Under the pieces are notes generated by a model. It had not been told where the DNA came from, searched no databases, and was given only the letters and a program-made list of their open reading frames with translations. From NCBI GenBank assembly GCA_965202675.1, contig OZ241842.1, forward strand, positions 124,001 to 188,000: 64,000 nt of DNA. Direction: 5' to 3'. Positions 1 to 8,703 of the stretch are shown here, piece by piece (the first letter of the stretch is position 1; each line of letters begins with the position of its first letter). The DNA is from CATQHD01 sp965202675. Its GTDB lineage: Bacteria; Actinomycetota; Acidimicrobiia; Spongiisociales; Spongiisociaceae. A program made the translations under genes and the position numbers.

Positions 1-96
1 GCGGGGATGGCGCGGCGGGCGGTCCGGGGGTGCGAAGTGCTGGCGGCGTCGTCCATCGCCGGCGCGGAGGAGGCCGCCGCCCGGCTCGAGTCGTAG
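1..96 (+). CDS. C-terminal end of an upstream gene (partial)
   Basis: Frame 1 is open from the left edge to a TAG at 94-96, giving 31 residues, mostly an alanine- and arginine-rich helix. The fragment is too short to identify. Its place directly upstream of fabH is where plsX often sits, and a basic/alanine helix would suit a PlsX C-terminus, but this is only a guess from context. It could also be chance open frame. Confidence 0.4.
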   Translation, partial: AGMARRAVRGCEVLAASSIAGAEEAAARLES

Positions 97-164
97 GGCG
101 GACGGCGCTCCTGGGTACAATAGGCGGCGGGCGGGTCGTATCAGACAGAGAAAGGCGGCAGGGA

Positions 165-1244
165 GTGGCGCGTTACGCCGAGATCACCGGCTGGGGCAAG
201 GCCCTCCCGCCCACTGTGCTCAGCAACGCCGATCTGGAGTCGATAGTCGAGACCAGCGACGACTGGATCACCTCCCGCAGCGGCATCAAGGAGCGCCGCA
301 TCTCCCACGCGCCGGCCACCGACATGGCCGAGCTGGCGGGACGCCGGGCGCTGGCGGCGGCGGGGTTGGACCCCCGGGAGGTGGATCTGATCGTCAACGC
401 CACCTGCACCCCCGAATCGATCATTCCCGCCTCCGCCTCATACGTCCAGGCCAAACTCGGGGCGGTCAACGCCGGCGCCATGGATCTGAACGCCAATTGC
501 TCGGGGTTCGTGTACGGATACGTCACGGTCGATTCCATGATCAGGTCGGGGGCGGTGGACACCGTGCTGCTGGTGGGTGTGGAGCGGCTCAGCTGGGTGA
601 TGGACTTCACGGACCGGGGCACATGCATCCTGTTCGGCGACGGGGCCGGGGCGGTTGCGGTGGAGGCGGCCGACCGGGAGGCCGGCGTGTGCGGGTCGGT
701 GCTGGGGGTGGACGGGACCATGGCCGACATCCTGTGCGTGCCGAACGACGGCACCATCGAACCCGGATCGGCCGATTCCCGCACCAGGATCGTCATGAAC
801 GGATCGGACGTGTTCCGCCGGGCGGTGGCCGCCATGGCCGACGCCTCCGAGTCGGTGGTGAGCCAGGCCGGATGGGCGCTCGACGACATCGACCTCCTGG
901 TGCCCCACCAGGCCAACCAGCGCATCATCGACGCCGCCGCCCGCCGGCTAAAGCTGGCGCCGTCCAAGGTGTTCCTCAACATCCACGCCTACGGCAACAC
1001 CAGCGCCGCCTCGATCCCCATCGCCCTCACCGAAGCCCTCGAGGGAGGGCGGGTGCCCCCCCGCGCCAACCTGGTGTTCGCCGCCTTCGGAGGGGGGCTT
1101 ACCTGGGCGGCGGCGGCCGTGCGGTTCGGAGAGCGGGTAACCCCGCGGGGGGTGGTCGAAGAAGAACTTCCCAAGCCGGACCGCACGGTATGGGATCTGC
1201 TGCAGCCCAACTTCGACCACTTCGGGCGGTTGGAGCTCGTATGA
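165..1244 (+). CDS. fabH: 3-oxoacyl-ACP synthase III (KAS III)
   Basis: FabH condenses an acyl-CoA primer with malonyl-ACP to start fatty-acid chains in the cytoplasm. The thiolase-fold catalytic triad is visible: Cys112 in NANCSGF, His248 in PHQANQR and Asn278 in YGNTSAAS, at nearly the E. coli positions. The GTG at 165 is preferred because AAAGG lies about 9 bases upstream and the family begins with a short lead into the AEITGWGKALP strand; the frame stays open further upstream without homology. The product is 359 residues, with a 20-30 residue C-terminal tail beyond the usual end. The stop overlaps the fabG ATG (ATGA), so the two are translationally coupled. Confidence 0.95.
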   Translation: MARYAEITGWGKALPPTVLSNADLESIVETSDDWITSRSGIKERRISHAPATDMAELAGRRALAAAGLDPREVDLIVNATCTPESIIPASASYVQAKLGAVNAGAMDLNANCSGFVYGYVTVDSMIRSGAVDTVLLVGVERLSWVMDFTDRGTCILFGDGAGAVAVEAADREAGVCGSVLGVDGTMADILCVPNDGTIEPGSADSRTRIVMNGSDVFRRAVAAMADASESVVSQAGWALDDIDLLVPHQANQRIIDAAARRLKLAPSKVFLNIHAYGNTSAASIPIALTEALEGGRVPPRANLVFAAFGGGLTWAAAAVRFGERVTPRGVVEEELPKPDRTVWDLLQPNFDHFGRLELV

Positions 1245-1975
1245 GCCGGATTGCCCTGGTCACCGGCGGATCCCGGGGAATCGGACGCGCCGCCTCCATG
1301 GAGCTGGCTTCCCGGGGGCATACGGTGGCGGTCAACTACGCCAAGCGGGACGACGCCGCCGCCGAGGTGGTCGAGTCGATCCGGGCCGGCGGCGGGGAGG
1401 CCCGCGCCTTCAGGGCAGATGTGAGCCGCCCCGGTGAGGTGTCGGATCTGTTTGCCCGGGTGGAAGAGCAGCTCGGACGGCCGGAGATACTGATCAACAA
1501 CGCCGGAACCACCGAGGACGCCCTGCTGGCCCGCCTCGACGAGGATTCCTGGGACCGGGTGATGGCCGTCAACCTCAAGTCGGTCTACCTGTGCAGCAAG
1601 GCCGCCGTCAGGGGCATGCTGCGGGCCCGCTGGGGGAGGATCGTGTCGCTGGGTTCGGTGGCGGGCGTGTCCGGCAACCCGGGGCAGACCAACTACGCCG
1701 CCTCCAAGGCGGGCGTCGGCGCCTTCTCCAAGTCCCTTTCCAAGGAGGTCGGCTCGCGCGGCATAACCGTCAACGTGGTCGCCCCCGGGTTCATCGAGAC
1801 CGACCTCACCTCCCGGCTGGGCAGCGGGGTGGTGGAGAGGGTACGCTCCAACACCAGTCTCCGGCGGCTCGGCCGACCCGAAGAGGTCGCCTCGGCGATT
1901 GGTTTTCTGGCCTCCGAGGAGGCCTCGTACATAACGGGGCAGGTACTGGCCGTCGACGGCGGGCTTGCTCTCTGA
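1241..1975 (+). CDS. fabG: 3-oxoacyl-ACP reductase
   Basis: Short-chain dehydrogenase of 244 residues that reduces 3-oxoacyl-ACP with NADPH. Visible motifs are the Rossmann glycine motif TGGSRGIG near residue 8, the NNAG strand, catalytic Ser139, Tyr152 and Lys156 (YAASK), and the C-terminal TGQVLAVDGG typical of FabG. The ATG overlaps the fabH stop by four bases. With fabH, acpP and fabF it forms a classic elongation operon, so assignment to FabG rather than another SDR is well supported by context. Confidence 0.95.
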   Translation: MSRIALVTGGSRGIGRAASMELASRGHTVAVNYAKRDDAAAEVVESIRAGGGEARAFRADVSRPGEVSDLFARVEEQLGRPEILINNAGTTEDALLARLDEDSWDRVMAVNLKSVYLCSKAAVRGMLRARWGRIVSLGSVAGVSGNPGQTNYAASKAGVGAFSKSLSKEVGSRGITVNVVAPGFIETDLTSRLGSGVVERVRSNTSLRRLGRPEEVASAIGFLASEEASYITGQVLAVDGGLAL

Positions 1976-2018
1976 GACCCTGCCAAAAGCAAGCACAACC
2001 GAAAAGGGAGACAACAAC

Positions 2019-2261
2019 ATGGATCGTTCGCAAGTTCAGGCCAAGATGCGCGACCTGCTCGTGGAGGAGCTCGGCCTCGACGCCTCCAAGATCACCGATG
2101 GAGCCACCTTCGAGGAAGACCTGGAGGTCGATTCCCTTGGGGTGGTGGAGCTCCTGATGGCGCTCGAGGACGAGTTCGGAGTGCGAATCCCCGACGAGGA
2201 AGCCGAGGACATCACCTCGGTCGGCGAGGCGGTCGACCTGGTGCTCGCCAAACTGTCCTGA
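2019..2261 (+). CDS. acpP: acyl carrier protein
   Basis: Eighty-residue acidic four-helix protein that carries growing acyl chains on a phosphopantetheine arm. The attachment site is Ser39 in the DSLG motif at the start of helix II. The ATG at 2019 is preceded by GAAAAGGGAG at good spacing; an in-frame start at 1965 would lie inside fabG and adds a non-homologous leader. The gene sits between fabG and fabF as in many bacteria. Confidence 0.95.
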   Translation: MDRSQVQAKMRDLLVEELGLDASKITDGATFEEDLEVDSLGVVELLMALEDEFGVRIPDEEAEDITSVGEAVDLVLAKLS

Positions 2262-2297
2262 GGGCGGGCGCAGGGGCCGGAGTGCGCGGGGTGTTCC

Positions 2298-3554
2298 ATG
2301 CGTGACGGGCGCAGGCGGGTAGTGGTTACCGGTTTGGGCGCGGTCACCCCCCTCGGCCACACGGCGGCGGAGACCTGGAGGGCGGCGCTGGCCGGGGAAT
2401 CCGGCATCGGCCCCATCACCCAGTTCGACCCTTCCGGGGTGGAGACCTCATTTGCCGGGGAGGTGAGCGGGTGGGATCCGGAGTCGGTGATCGTCAAGCG
2501 GGAGGCGCGCCGCCTCGACCGGTCCGCCCAGCTGTTCATCGGCGCCGCCCAGCAGGCGGTGGACGATGCCGGGGTCGACTTCACGGAGGACGCGGCCGGC
2601 GCCGGCCGGGCGGGGGTGGTGGTCGGGTCGGGGCTGGGGGGGATGATGTCCTTCGACGATCAGGTCAAGGTGATGTTGAGCCGCGGGGCCGACCGGATCA
2701 GCCCGCTGGCCGTCACCATGATCATCCCCAACGAGGCGGCCGGGGCGGCGTCGATCCGGTTCAATATGCGGGGGCCGGTTACCTGTGTGGTAACCGCCTG
2801 CGCCGCTTCCGCCAACGCGATCGGGGACGCCGCCGAGATAATCCGGCGCGGGGCGGCCGACATGATGCTGGCCGGGGGCTGCGAGGCGACGGTGTGCGAG
2901 TTCGGCATCGGATCCTTCAACAAGAGCAAGGCCCTCAGCACCCGCAACGACGACCCGACCGGCGCGTCCCGGCCCTTCGACCTCCACCGGGACGGGTTCG
3001 TGCTGTCGGAGGGAGGGGTTTGCCTGATCCTCGAGGAACGGGAACGGGCGGCGGCGAGGGGCGTCCGCATCTACGGCGAGGTGCTCGGTTACGGGATGAG
3101 CTCGGACGCCTACCACGTGACCCTGCCGCGGCCGGGGGGCGAGGGGGCGGCGCGGGCCATGCAGACCGCCATGGAGGACGCCGGACTGGCGCCCGAACAG
3201 GTGGACTACATAAACGCCCACGGCACCTCCACCAAGGCCAACGACGTGACCGAGACGCTGGCCATCAAACAGGCCCTGGGCGAGAAGGCGGCGCGGGCGG
3301 TTCCCATCTCGTCCACCAAATCGATGACCGGACACCTGATGGGCGGGGCGGGCGCGATCGAATCGATCTTCTGCCTGATGGCGATCAACGACGGCGTCAT
3401 ACCTCCCACCATCAACTACACCACCCCCGACCCGGAGTGCGACCTCGACTACACGCCCAACGAAGCCCGCCCGGCCGAGGTGGAGTACGCCATGACCAAC
3501 TCCTTCGGCTTCGGCGGCCACAACGTTTCGCTGATCTTCGGCCCCGGGGGCTGA
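2298..3554 (+). CDS. fabF: 3-oxoacyl-ACP synthase II
   Basis: KAS II elongates acyl-ACP with malonyl-ACP. The 418-residue product has the decarboxylating condensing-enzyme triad Cys168 (TACAAS), His308 (NAHGTSTKAND) and His346 (GHLMGGAGA), plus the C-terminal NSFGFGGHN strand. Length and order match FabF over the whole protein. It is the last gene of the fab operon; the next genes run toward it from the other strand, so a bidirectional termination region is expected in the 51 bases after the stop. Confidence 0.95.
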   Translation: MRDGRRRVVVTGLGAVTPLGHTAAETWRAALAGESGIGPITQFDPSGVETSFAGEVSGWDPESVIVKREARRLDRSAQLFIGAAQQAVDDAGVDFTEDAAGAGRAGVVVGSGLGGMMSFDDQVKVMLSRGADRISPLAVTMIIPNEAAGAASIRFNMRGPVTCVVTACAASANAIGDAAEIIRRGAADMMLAGGCEATVCEFGIGSFNKSKALSTRNDDPTGASRPFDLHRDGFVLSEGGVCLILEERERAAARGVRIYGEVLGYGMSSDAYHVTLPRPGGEGAARAMQTAMEDAGLAPEQVDYINAHGTSTKANDVTETLAIKQALGEKAARAVPISSTKSMTGHLMGGAGAIESIFCLMAINDGVIPPTINYTTPDPECDLDYTPNEARPAEVEYAMTNSFGFGGHNVSLIFGPGG

Positions 3555-3605
3555 GCTCCGCCGTCCCGGGCCGCACCGGAGGGGGATGACCGAGTTTCTC
3601 GGCGT

Positions 3606-3854
3606 CTACGGAGTTTCGTCTGTTTCTGCGGCTTCGGATCGGGAACGGGCGGCGATGACCGTTGCCGCCAGCCCGGATGCCGCCGTCAGGGAGGCCAAGC
3701 CCAGCAGGACGCCCAGGAAGAGCGGGATCCTTCCCAGCAGGGCGCCCGCGCCGATCGTGATCAGACCGAGCAGGAAGGCGGCCCCCCCGCCCGCTACCAG
3801 GGCGGTCAGGCCGAAGTCGGCCGCGGCGCTCCGGGCTTCCCGGGGTTCGCTCAT
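3606..3854 (-). CDS. small two-helix membrane protein, unknown function
   Basis: An 82-residue hypothetical protein with two hydrophobic segments (about residues 14-36 and 44-68) and a charged C-terminus. The start is the ATG at 3854, which overlaps the stop of the next upstream gene by four bases (ATGA on the minus strand); a longer frame exists but its N-terminal part is a shadow. I recognise no family. With the two genes upstream on the same strand it forms a compact operon of membrane proteins facing fabF. Confidence 0.6.
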   Translation of the reverse strand: MSEPREARSAAADFGLTALVAGGGAAFLLGLITIGAGALLGRIPLFLGVLLGLASLTAASGLAATVIAARSRSEAAETDETP

Positions 3855-4099
3855 TCTTCTTCGGACTCTCCTCCGGCCTTCCACTCCCGCCATTCCCGCA
3901 GGGAGCGGTCGGCCAGCACCACCACGATCCCCACCCCCCCCGCCGCCGCCAAGCCCGAAACCAGACCGACCATGAAGACGGAAGCCGGGCCGCACGAGCC
4001 GTCCATGCACCCCACACTCGCCGCCGCCCAACCGATGAAACCGCCCGCCGCGCCGGCCGCCAGCACCGGGAGGATGAACGACCAACGGAGCCGGGCCAT
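3851..4099 (-). CDS. small two-helix membrane protein with Cys pair, unknown function
   Basis: An 82-residue protein with a hydrophobic N-terminal helix (about 7-28), a short loop containing CMDGSC that could form a disulfide outside the membrane, a second helix (about 41-63) and an acidic C-terminal tail. No family is recognised. Coupling to its downstream neighbour by a four-base overlap, and the one-base gap to the gene upstream, suggest the three are co-transcribed and may form one membrane complex. Confidence 0.6.
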   Translation of the reverse strand: MARLRWSFILPVLAAGAAGGFIGWAAASVGCMDGSCGPASVFMVGLVSGLAAAGGVGIVVVLADRSLREWREWKAGGESEEE

Positions 4100-4100
4100 C

Positions 4101-4862
4101 TCAGTCCGGCCCTCGGCGGGGCCGGCCCCGCCGGTCGTATCCGGCCGATTCCAAGAGGCCGGGCGGGGTGACCTCAGGGAGGACCGGCACGGACTCCACC
4201 CGGCGCGGGGCGGGGGGTCGGACGGCCAGGCGGGCGTCCGCGGTCCAGGCCAGATAGGTGAGGGCGCCGGCGGCGGCCAGCACCCCGGCGGCGGCGGGGG
4301 GGTTTAGCCCCGGGACCGCGGCGATGCCCAAGGCGGGTAGCGCCAGCCTTACCGTCCAGAGGGCGCCCCGGACCGCCCGCGCGTAGGCCCAGCCGCCCGC
4401 CGCCCCGAAGGCGGCCAACGCCCATCCGCCGGGCGTTACCTCCGGCAGCCCCAGGCCGCCTACCGCGCCCGGCAGCCAGATCAGCCCCAGGGCAAGGGCC
4501 GCCGCCCTGGGGGGTACCCGGTCCGGCTTGATCTGATGGAACCATCCGTCGAGGGGGCGGCTCCAGGCCAGGGCGGCCCCGGCCCCTCCGACCGCGGCGG
4601 CCGCGATCCACAGCGGGTCGATCGGCGCGGCCGCGGCGATCGAGGCCCACACTGCGGCCGCCGCCGCGATCGAGTTGCGCACCCAGCGGCCGGGGGACAG
4701 CAGCATCGCGGTCACGGTGACGGAGGCGGCCAGTATGAGTCCGGCCCCCGCCAACGAGGCGGCGGGGGCGCCCCAGGGGGAGGGTCCGAACAGCAGCCGG
4801 CCGGCCCACAGCAGGCCGCCGAGGAAGACGCAGGCCGCCGAGACGGACACCTTGAGTGGCAT
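4101..4862 (-). CDS. polytopic membrane protein, unknown function
   Basis: A 253-residue protein with about seven or eight alanine/leucine/glycine-rich membrane segments and a short soluble, proline-rich C-terminus. No conserved motif is recognisable. The ATG at 4862 is chosen because the hydrophobic N-terminal helix starts directly after it; another ATG six codons upstream (4880) is possible, and open frame beyond that overlaps the divergent NUDIX gene. It leads the three-gene membrane operon on this strand. Confidence 0.65.
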   Translation of the reverse strand: MPLKVSVSAACVFLGGLLWAGRLLFGPSPWGAPAASLAGAGLILAASVTVTAMLLSPGRWVRNSIAAAAAVWASIAAAAPIDPLWIAAAAVGGAGAALAWSRPLDGWFHQIKPDRVPPRAAALALGLIWLPGAVGGLGLPEVTPGGWALAAFGAAGGWAYARAVRGALWTVRLALPALGIAAVPGLNPPAAAGVLAAAGALTYLAWTADARLAVRPPAPRRVESVPVLPEVTPPGLLESAGYDRRGRPRRGPD

Positions 4863-4923
4863 ACCCCCATTTTGGCGCATCGGGCCGGCTGCCGGAAAAG
4901 CCCGCCGGGGGCAGCCCGATACA

Positions 4924-5460
4924 ATGCGGTGGTTGGTTGCCTCGAAAGTTGCTCCGTGGCCGGGAGAGGCCGTGTTCTGCCAGGACTGCGGGGCGCGCCT
5001 GGAACGCGCCCGGCGGTACGGGCGGGAGCGCGGGGTGTGCCCCCGCTGCGGGCGGATCGATTTTCGCACCCCTTCGGTTGCGGCGGCGGCGGTGCTGCGG
5101 GACGGAGGGGGCCGGATCCTGATGGTCAAGCGGGGGCCGGGGTCCTCCCGCCCCGGCCTATGGTCGTTCCCGGCCGGTTACGTAGACTATGGAGAGGAGG
5201 TGCGGGAGGCGGGGGAGCGCGAGGTGCTCGAGGAGACCGGCCTGGCAGCAGAGCTGGATCGCCCGGTCTTCGCGGCCACCAACTTCCACGACCCGTCCAA
5301 GCTCAGCATATGCATCTGGTTCTCCGGTTGTGTGGTGGGCGGCGAGATGAAACCCGGATCCGACGCCGCGGATGTCGGATGGTTCGACCTGGACGGCCTC
5401 CCCGACCTCGCCTTCGAGACCGACGCCGGCCTCATCGAACGGATGCGGCGGGACGGTTGA
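4924..5460 (+). CDS. NUDIX hydrolase with N-terminal zinc ribbon
   Basis: Hydrolyses a nucleoside-diphosphate-linked substrate; the specificity cannot be read. The 178-residue product has a zinc ribbon (Cys19, Cys22, Cys38, Cys41) followed by a complete Nudix box (G-x5-E-x7-RE-x2-EE-x-G) around residues 81-102. The zinc-ribbon plus Nudix layout resembles NudC/NADH pyrophosphatase-type and ADP-ribose-type proteins, but the NudC SQPWPFPxS motif is absent. Start is uncertain: ATG 4924 is used, while a GTG at 4972 directly before the zinc ribbon has a purine-rich GGGAGAGG upstream. It is divergent from the membrane operon. Confidence 0.8.
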   Translation: MRWLVASKVAPWPGEAVFCQDCGARLERARRYGRERGVCPRCGRIDFRTPSVAAAAVLRDGGGRILMVKRGPGSSRPGLWSFPAGYVDYGEEVREAGEREVLEETGLAAELDRPVFAATNFHDPSKLSICIWFSGCVVGGEMKPGSDAADVGWFDLDGLPDLAFETDAGLIERMRRDG

Positions 5461-5521
5461 CTCCGGGGCCCGGCAACTCCAGGGACCGGAGCAGCTCCGC
5501 GTCCGGAAAACGGATCTTCGG

Positions 5522-6121
5522 TCAGAGGCCGGGGGCGCGGCGGGCCGTCACCGTCCAGGGGTTTCCCGCCGCCAGGGTGATGATCTCGCAATGGCGGGGT
5601 TTGGCTTCGTGGAGGCGGTGGAGGCCCGCCCCGGTGAGAAGGAGAAGGGCCGACTGGATGGCGTCCTGATGGGAGACCGCCGCGATCTCGCCTGCGGGAT
5701 GCCTCTCGGCCAGGGCCGATACGGCGCCCCCCACCCGGACGGCCAGCTCTTCCACCGTTTCGGGGGTGAAATCCATCTCGAGCGGGCGGGTCAGATACAC
5801 ATCCAGCTCGCCGGGCCGGTGGGTGTTCAGATCCGGCCAGGGCAGGCCTCGCCATCGGCCCATGAGCGCCCACTCGGTCAGGCCGGGGACGGTTTCCGCC
5901 GCCAGGCCGCGCCGTCCGGCGATCTCCGCCGCCGTCTCCGCCGCCCGGTCCAGCGGGGAGCTGTACACGGCTTCGATCGGGCGGTCGGCCAGCCGGTCGG
6001 CCGCCCAGGCCGCCTGGCGGCGGCCCCGTCCGCTCAGATGGAAACCCGGGAGGTCGGCGTAGACGGTGCGGCGGGGGTTTTCGACCTCGCCGTGTCGGAT
6101 CAGATGCACCGTCGAGGCCAT
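5522..6121 (-). CDS. histidine phosphatase family protein
   Basis: Phosphoglycerate-mutase-like phosphatase of 199 residues. The N-terminal LIRHGE motif carries the phospho-accepting His10, a second arginine lies in LSGRGRRQA, and a C-terminal VSHQD motif holds the second active-site histidine. Substrate is unknown; family members act on sugar phosphates, cobalamin intermediates or phosphoproteins. The ATG faces that of dinB, so the two genes share a very short divergent control region. Confidence 0.85.
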   Translation of the reverse strand: MASTVHLIRHGEVENPRRTVYADLPGFHLSGRGRRQAAWAADRLADRPIEAVYSSPLDRAAETAAEIAGRRGLAAETVPGLTEWALMGRWRGLPWPDLNTHRPGELDVYLTRPLEMDFTPETVEELAVRVGGAVSALAERHPAGEIAAVSHQDAIQSALLLLTGAGLHRLHEAKPRHCEIITLAAGNPWTVTARRAPGL

Positions 6122-6152
6122 GACGTCTCAGGTTAACCGCTATGTTGGCCGG

Positions 6153-7331
6153 ATGGCCGGGCCCCGGATAGCCGAACCGATCCTCCACGTGGACATGGAC
6201 GCCTTCTTCGTGGAGGTGGAGCGCTTGGACGACCCGGGGCTGCGGGGGCGGCCGGCGGCGGTGGGGGGCGCGGGAGGCCGGGGGGTGGTCGCCTCGGCTT
6301 CCTACGAGGCCAGGGCCTTCGGGGTGCACTCGGCCATGCCCATGGCCGCGGCCCTGCGCAGGTGCCCCGGTCTGGCAGTGGTGCCGCCCCGCCGCGGACG
6401 TTACGAGGAGACGGCGGAGCAGGTCTTTTCGATCTTCCACAGCTTCACGCCGCTGGTGGAGGGGCTGTCGCTCGACGAGGCCTTCCTGGACATACGAGGG
6501 TTGCGGTGGCAGTACCCGGACAGCCGGGCGGCGGCGGAGGAAATCAGGTCCCGGATCAGGTCCGAGCTGAAACTGGCCGCCTCTGTGGGCGCCGCCTCCT
6601 CCCTCTACCTGGCCAAGCTGGCCTCGGGCCGCGCCAAGCCGGACGGCGTCTATGTCGTAAGGGCCGGCCGCGAGCTCTCTTTCCTGCACGGGCTGAGCGT
6701 CAAGGATCTCTGGGGGGTGGGGGCGGCCACCCGGGGCCGGCTGAACGAGATGGGGGTCGAGACGGTGGGTGAGCTGGCCGCCATACCGGCTTCCCTGCTC
6801 CAACGCCGGCTCGGGAAGGCGGCGGGGGCGCATCTGCATCGGCTGGCCAACGGGGTAGACGAGCGCGAGGTGACCCCGCACCAGGCCGCCAAGTCGATAT
6901 CCGCCGAGCAGACCTACGAGGAGGACCTGGCGGGGGAGGAGGTTCTGCGCGCCGAGCTGCTGCGGCACGCCGACCGGGTGGCGTGGCGGCTCCGCCGGGC
7001 GGGGATGACCGGACGCACGATATCCATCAAGGTGCGGTTCTCCGACTTCGAGACCGTAACCCGTTCCGAGACGCTGGCCGCCCCCACCGACGTAGCTCGG
7101 GACATCTACCGGGCCTGTTGCCGCCTGCTCGACCGGGCAGGGGCGGAGGGCCGTCCGGTGCGGCTGCTCGGGGCGGCGGCGAGCGGTCTGGAACCGGCGG
7201 GCGGGCCGCGCCAGCTGGCTATCGACCGCGTCGCGCGTTGGGACGACGCGGCGGATGCAGTGGATGCGGTGAGGGCCAGGTTCGGGCGGCGGGCGGTGAT
7301 GCCGGCCCGGCTGCGGCCCCTGGGCGGATAG
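6153..7331 (+). CDS. dinB: DNA polymerase IV (Y family)
   Basis: Translesion polymerase of 392 residues. The palm motifs are visible: DMDAFF (Asp14 and Asp16), the YEARAFGVHSAMP strand and SLDEAF (Asp108, Glu109), which together bind the two metals; helix-hairpin-helix and little-finger regions follow. The start at 6153 gives the family's usual lead into the first strand; an in-frame ATG at 6120 overlapping the divergent phosphatase start is an alternative. No obvious LexA-type operator was seen in the very short upstream region. Confidence 0.92.
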   Translation: MAGPRIAEPILHVDMDAFFVEVERLDDPGLRGRPAAVGGAGGRGVVASASYEARAFGVHSAMPMAAALRRCPGLAVVPPRRGRYEETAEQVFSIFHSFTPLVEGLSLDEAFLDIRGLRWQYPDSRAAAEEIRSRIRSELKLAASVGAASSLYLAKLASGRAKPDGVYVVRAGRELSFLHGLSVKDLWGVGAATRGRLNEMGVETVGELAAIPASLLQRRLGKAAGAHLHRLANGVDEREVTPHQAAKSISAEQTYEEDLAGEEVLRAELLRHADRVAWRLRRAGMTGRTISIKVRFSDFETVTRSETLAAPTDVARDIYRACCRLLDRAGAEGRPVRLLGAAASGLEPAGGPRQLAIDRVARWDDAADAVDAVRARFGRRAVMPARLRPLGG

Positions 7332-7426
7332 CCTTCTATGAGGGTAGGCCCGGTTCTTCGCCGTTCCCGCCGGAGGAGGCGTATACTGGAGGCCGACCCA
7401 ACTTGGAGCGGAGTGGAACGGCTTCT

Positions 7427-7759
7427 ATGCCACTGAATGAGCGGGAGCAGCAGATCCTCGACGAAATCGAGCGGCAGCTGGTCGAGGATCCCGAGTTCAC
7501 GCGCAAAGCGTCCTCGTTGTCCCGGCTGAAGAAGCGGAAGCTCCGGCTTCCGGCCGCCGGGGCGGCGCTCGGGCTGTTGACGCTGCTCGTTACCTTCTCG
7601 TTCAACACGGTGGCGGCCCTGGCAGGCTTCTGTCTGATGGTGCTCTCGGTGAGCGCCCTGGTTCAAATGCGCCGCGGCGCCGGATGGGGCGTCGGCGGCG
7701 GCTTCCCCCGAAATTTTCAGCAGGACGCTAAAAAAATCCGACGGCGTTTTCGGCGCTGA
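7427..7759 (+). CDS. DUF3040 membrane protein
   Basis: A 110-residue protein opening with the MPLNEREQQILDEIERQL signature of the actinobacterial DUF3040 family, then a basic stretch, two closely spaced hydrophobic helices (about 46-84) and a basic tail. Function is unknown, but the family is typically encoded just upstream of mraZ and the division cluster in Actinomycetota, as here. ATG 7427 follows GGAGCGGAGTGG. The presence of this family is one of the better lineage markers in the window. Confidence 0.85.
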   Translation: MPLNEREQQILDEIERQLVEDPEFTRKASSLSRLKKRKLRLPAAGAALGLLTLLVTFSFNTVAALAGFCLMVLSVSALVQMRRGAGWGVGGGFPRNFQQDAKKIRRRFRR

Positions 7760-7792
7760 CGGCTCGCTCCAAGTAAAATCGCGGTCACGAGG

Positions 7793-7832
7793 CGGAGATG
7801 GGCTCTTACCGGACATGGTTCGATCCGCCTGT
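7793..7832 (+). other. hairpin between DUF3040 and MerR genes
   Basis: GGCGGA and TCCGCC form a six-base stem around a 28-base loop that contains a GGTTCGATCC string resembling a tRNA T-arm. It is far too short for a tRNA. A second inverted repeat (GGGCGCC and GGCGCCC) lies just downstream at about 7873-7892. Either could affect transcription or translation of the downstream regulator gene; neither has a T-tract. Confidence 0.3.
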
Positions 7833-7912
7833 GTCATATGCGCTACTTCTGCGCGGTGCGCGTGGAACATAGGGGCGCCCTGCGGGCGCCCTCCGGATGC
7901 GAGGGAGATACT

Positions 7913-8407
7913 TTGCAGAAAGGATTCACCGCGGGGCAGGCGTTGAGGTTGACGGGATGCACGCATGCCCAGCTCCGATACTGGGACAGCGTAGGACTGG
8001 TCAAGCCGACCATCCAGCAGACCGGAGGCCGCTCCGGCGTCCCGCGCCTGTATTCGTTCCAGGATCTGGTGCGGCTTCGGGTGGTGAGGAGCATGAAGGA
8101 CAACGGGATGTCGCTGCAGCGGATCAGACGGGCGTGGGGTTACCTGATCCGCCAGGGGGCGGACCCGGCGAGGGTGAAGTTCGTCACCGACGGGGTGTCG
8201 ATCTACGGGATCACCCCGGACAGCGACGAGATGCTCGACGCCCTCCGCGAGGGGCAGCTGGCGATGTTCGTGGAGCTGGGCAGGATCACCAGCACCGTCG
8301 AGGACGATGTGAGCAAGTTCGAGCTGGACCGGGACCGCTTCCTCGACATCCTGCGGGGCAGCGAGGAAGAGGTACGGAGCCAGGTTGCCGGGGCGGGGGG
8401 CTCCTGA
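7913..8407 (+). CDS. MerR-family transcriptional regulator
   Basis: A 164-residue DNA-binding protein. The N-terminal winged helix (FTAGQALRLTGCTHAQLRYW, then GVPRLYSFQDLVRLRVV) is typical of MerR proteins, followed by a dimerisation helix; no effector-binding cysteines are visible. The TTG at 7913 is the likely start because GAGGGAG lies 5-6 bases upstream and the HTH begins at once; an ATG at 7838 in the same frame adds a leader crossing a hairpin. Its place beside DUF3040 and upstream of the division genes is common in Actinomycetota. The target is unknown. Confidence 0.85.
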   Translation: MQKGFTAGQALRLTGCTHAQLRYWDSVGLVKPTIQQTGGRSGVPRLYSFQDLVRLRVVRSMKDNGMSLQRIRRAWGYLIRQGADPARVKFVTDGVSIYGITPDSDEMLDALREGQLAMFVELGRITSTVEDDVSKFELDRDRFLDILRGSEEEVRSQVAGAGGS

Positions 8408-8685
8408 TGGGCGCCTCCGGGGCCGGCGGGGCGGCTTCCGGGGGTCCGGCGGGGGCCTTCCTCCGGGCGGCGGCGCGCCGGCCCGGCCTAGGCTTCGAAG
8501 CGGTGCGGCTGGCCCTGGCGTCCGCCGCGCCGGGGTGGGCGCGCCGCTTTCCCTTCCTGCCGCGCCCGGCGCCGTCCTATCTGGATTGGCGCCTGACCAC
8601 CGCCTACGGCCGCCCCGACGCCGCCCCCTCGCCGGAGGAGATGGCGGAGTTCCTCATCTGGCGGCGGAGAATGCGAAGGTCGTAG
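8407..8685 (+). CDS. conserved small hypothetical protein coupled to MerR gene
   Basis: A 92-residue protein whose ATG overlaps the stop of the MerR gene by one base (TGATG), so it is translationally coupled. The C-terminal half has tryptophans and prolines (PSYLDWRLTTAYG, EEMAEFLIWRRRMR) that look like a folded domain, while the N-terminus is glycine-rich. No family is recognised with certainty. Coupling suggests a role linked to the regulator. Confidence 0.65.
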   Translation: MGASGAGGAASGGPAGAFLRAAARRPGLGFEAVRLALASAAPGWARRFPFLPRPAPSYLDWRLTTAYGRPDAAPSPEEMAEFLIWRRRMRRS

Positions 8686-8703
8686 GGGGTCTCAGCCGGG
8701 GGG

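Noticed and set aside
7791..7833. tRNA-like GGTTCGATCC string with matching ends
   Set aside because: The paired ends are only 40 bases apart; there is no anticodon or D arm. No tRNA or rRNA gene was found in the window.
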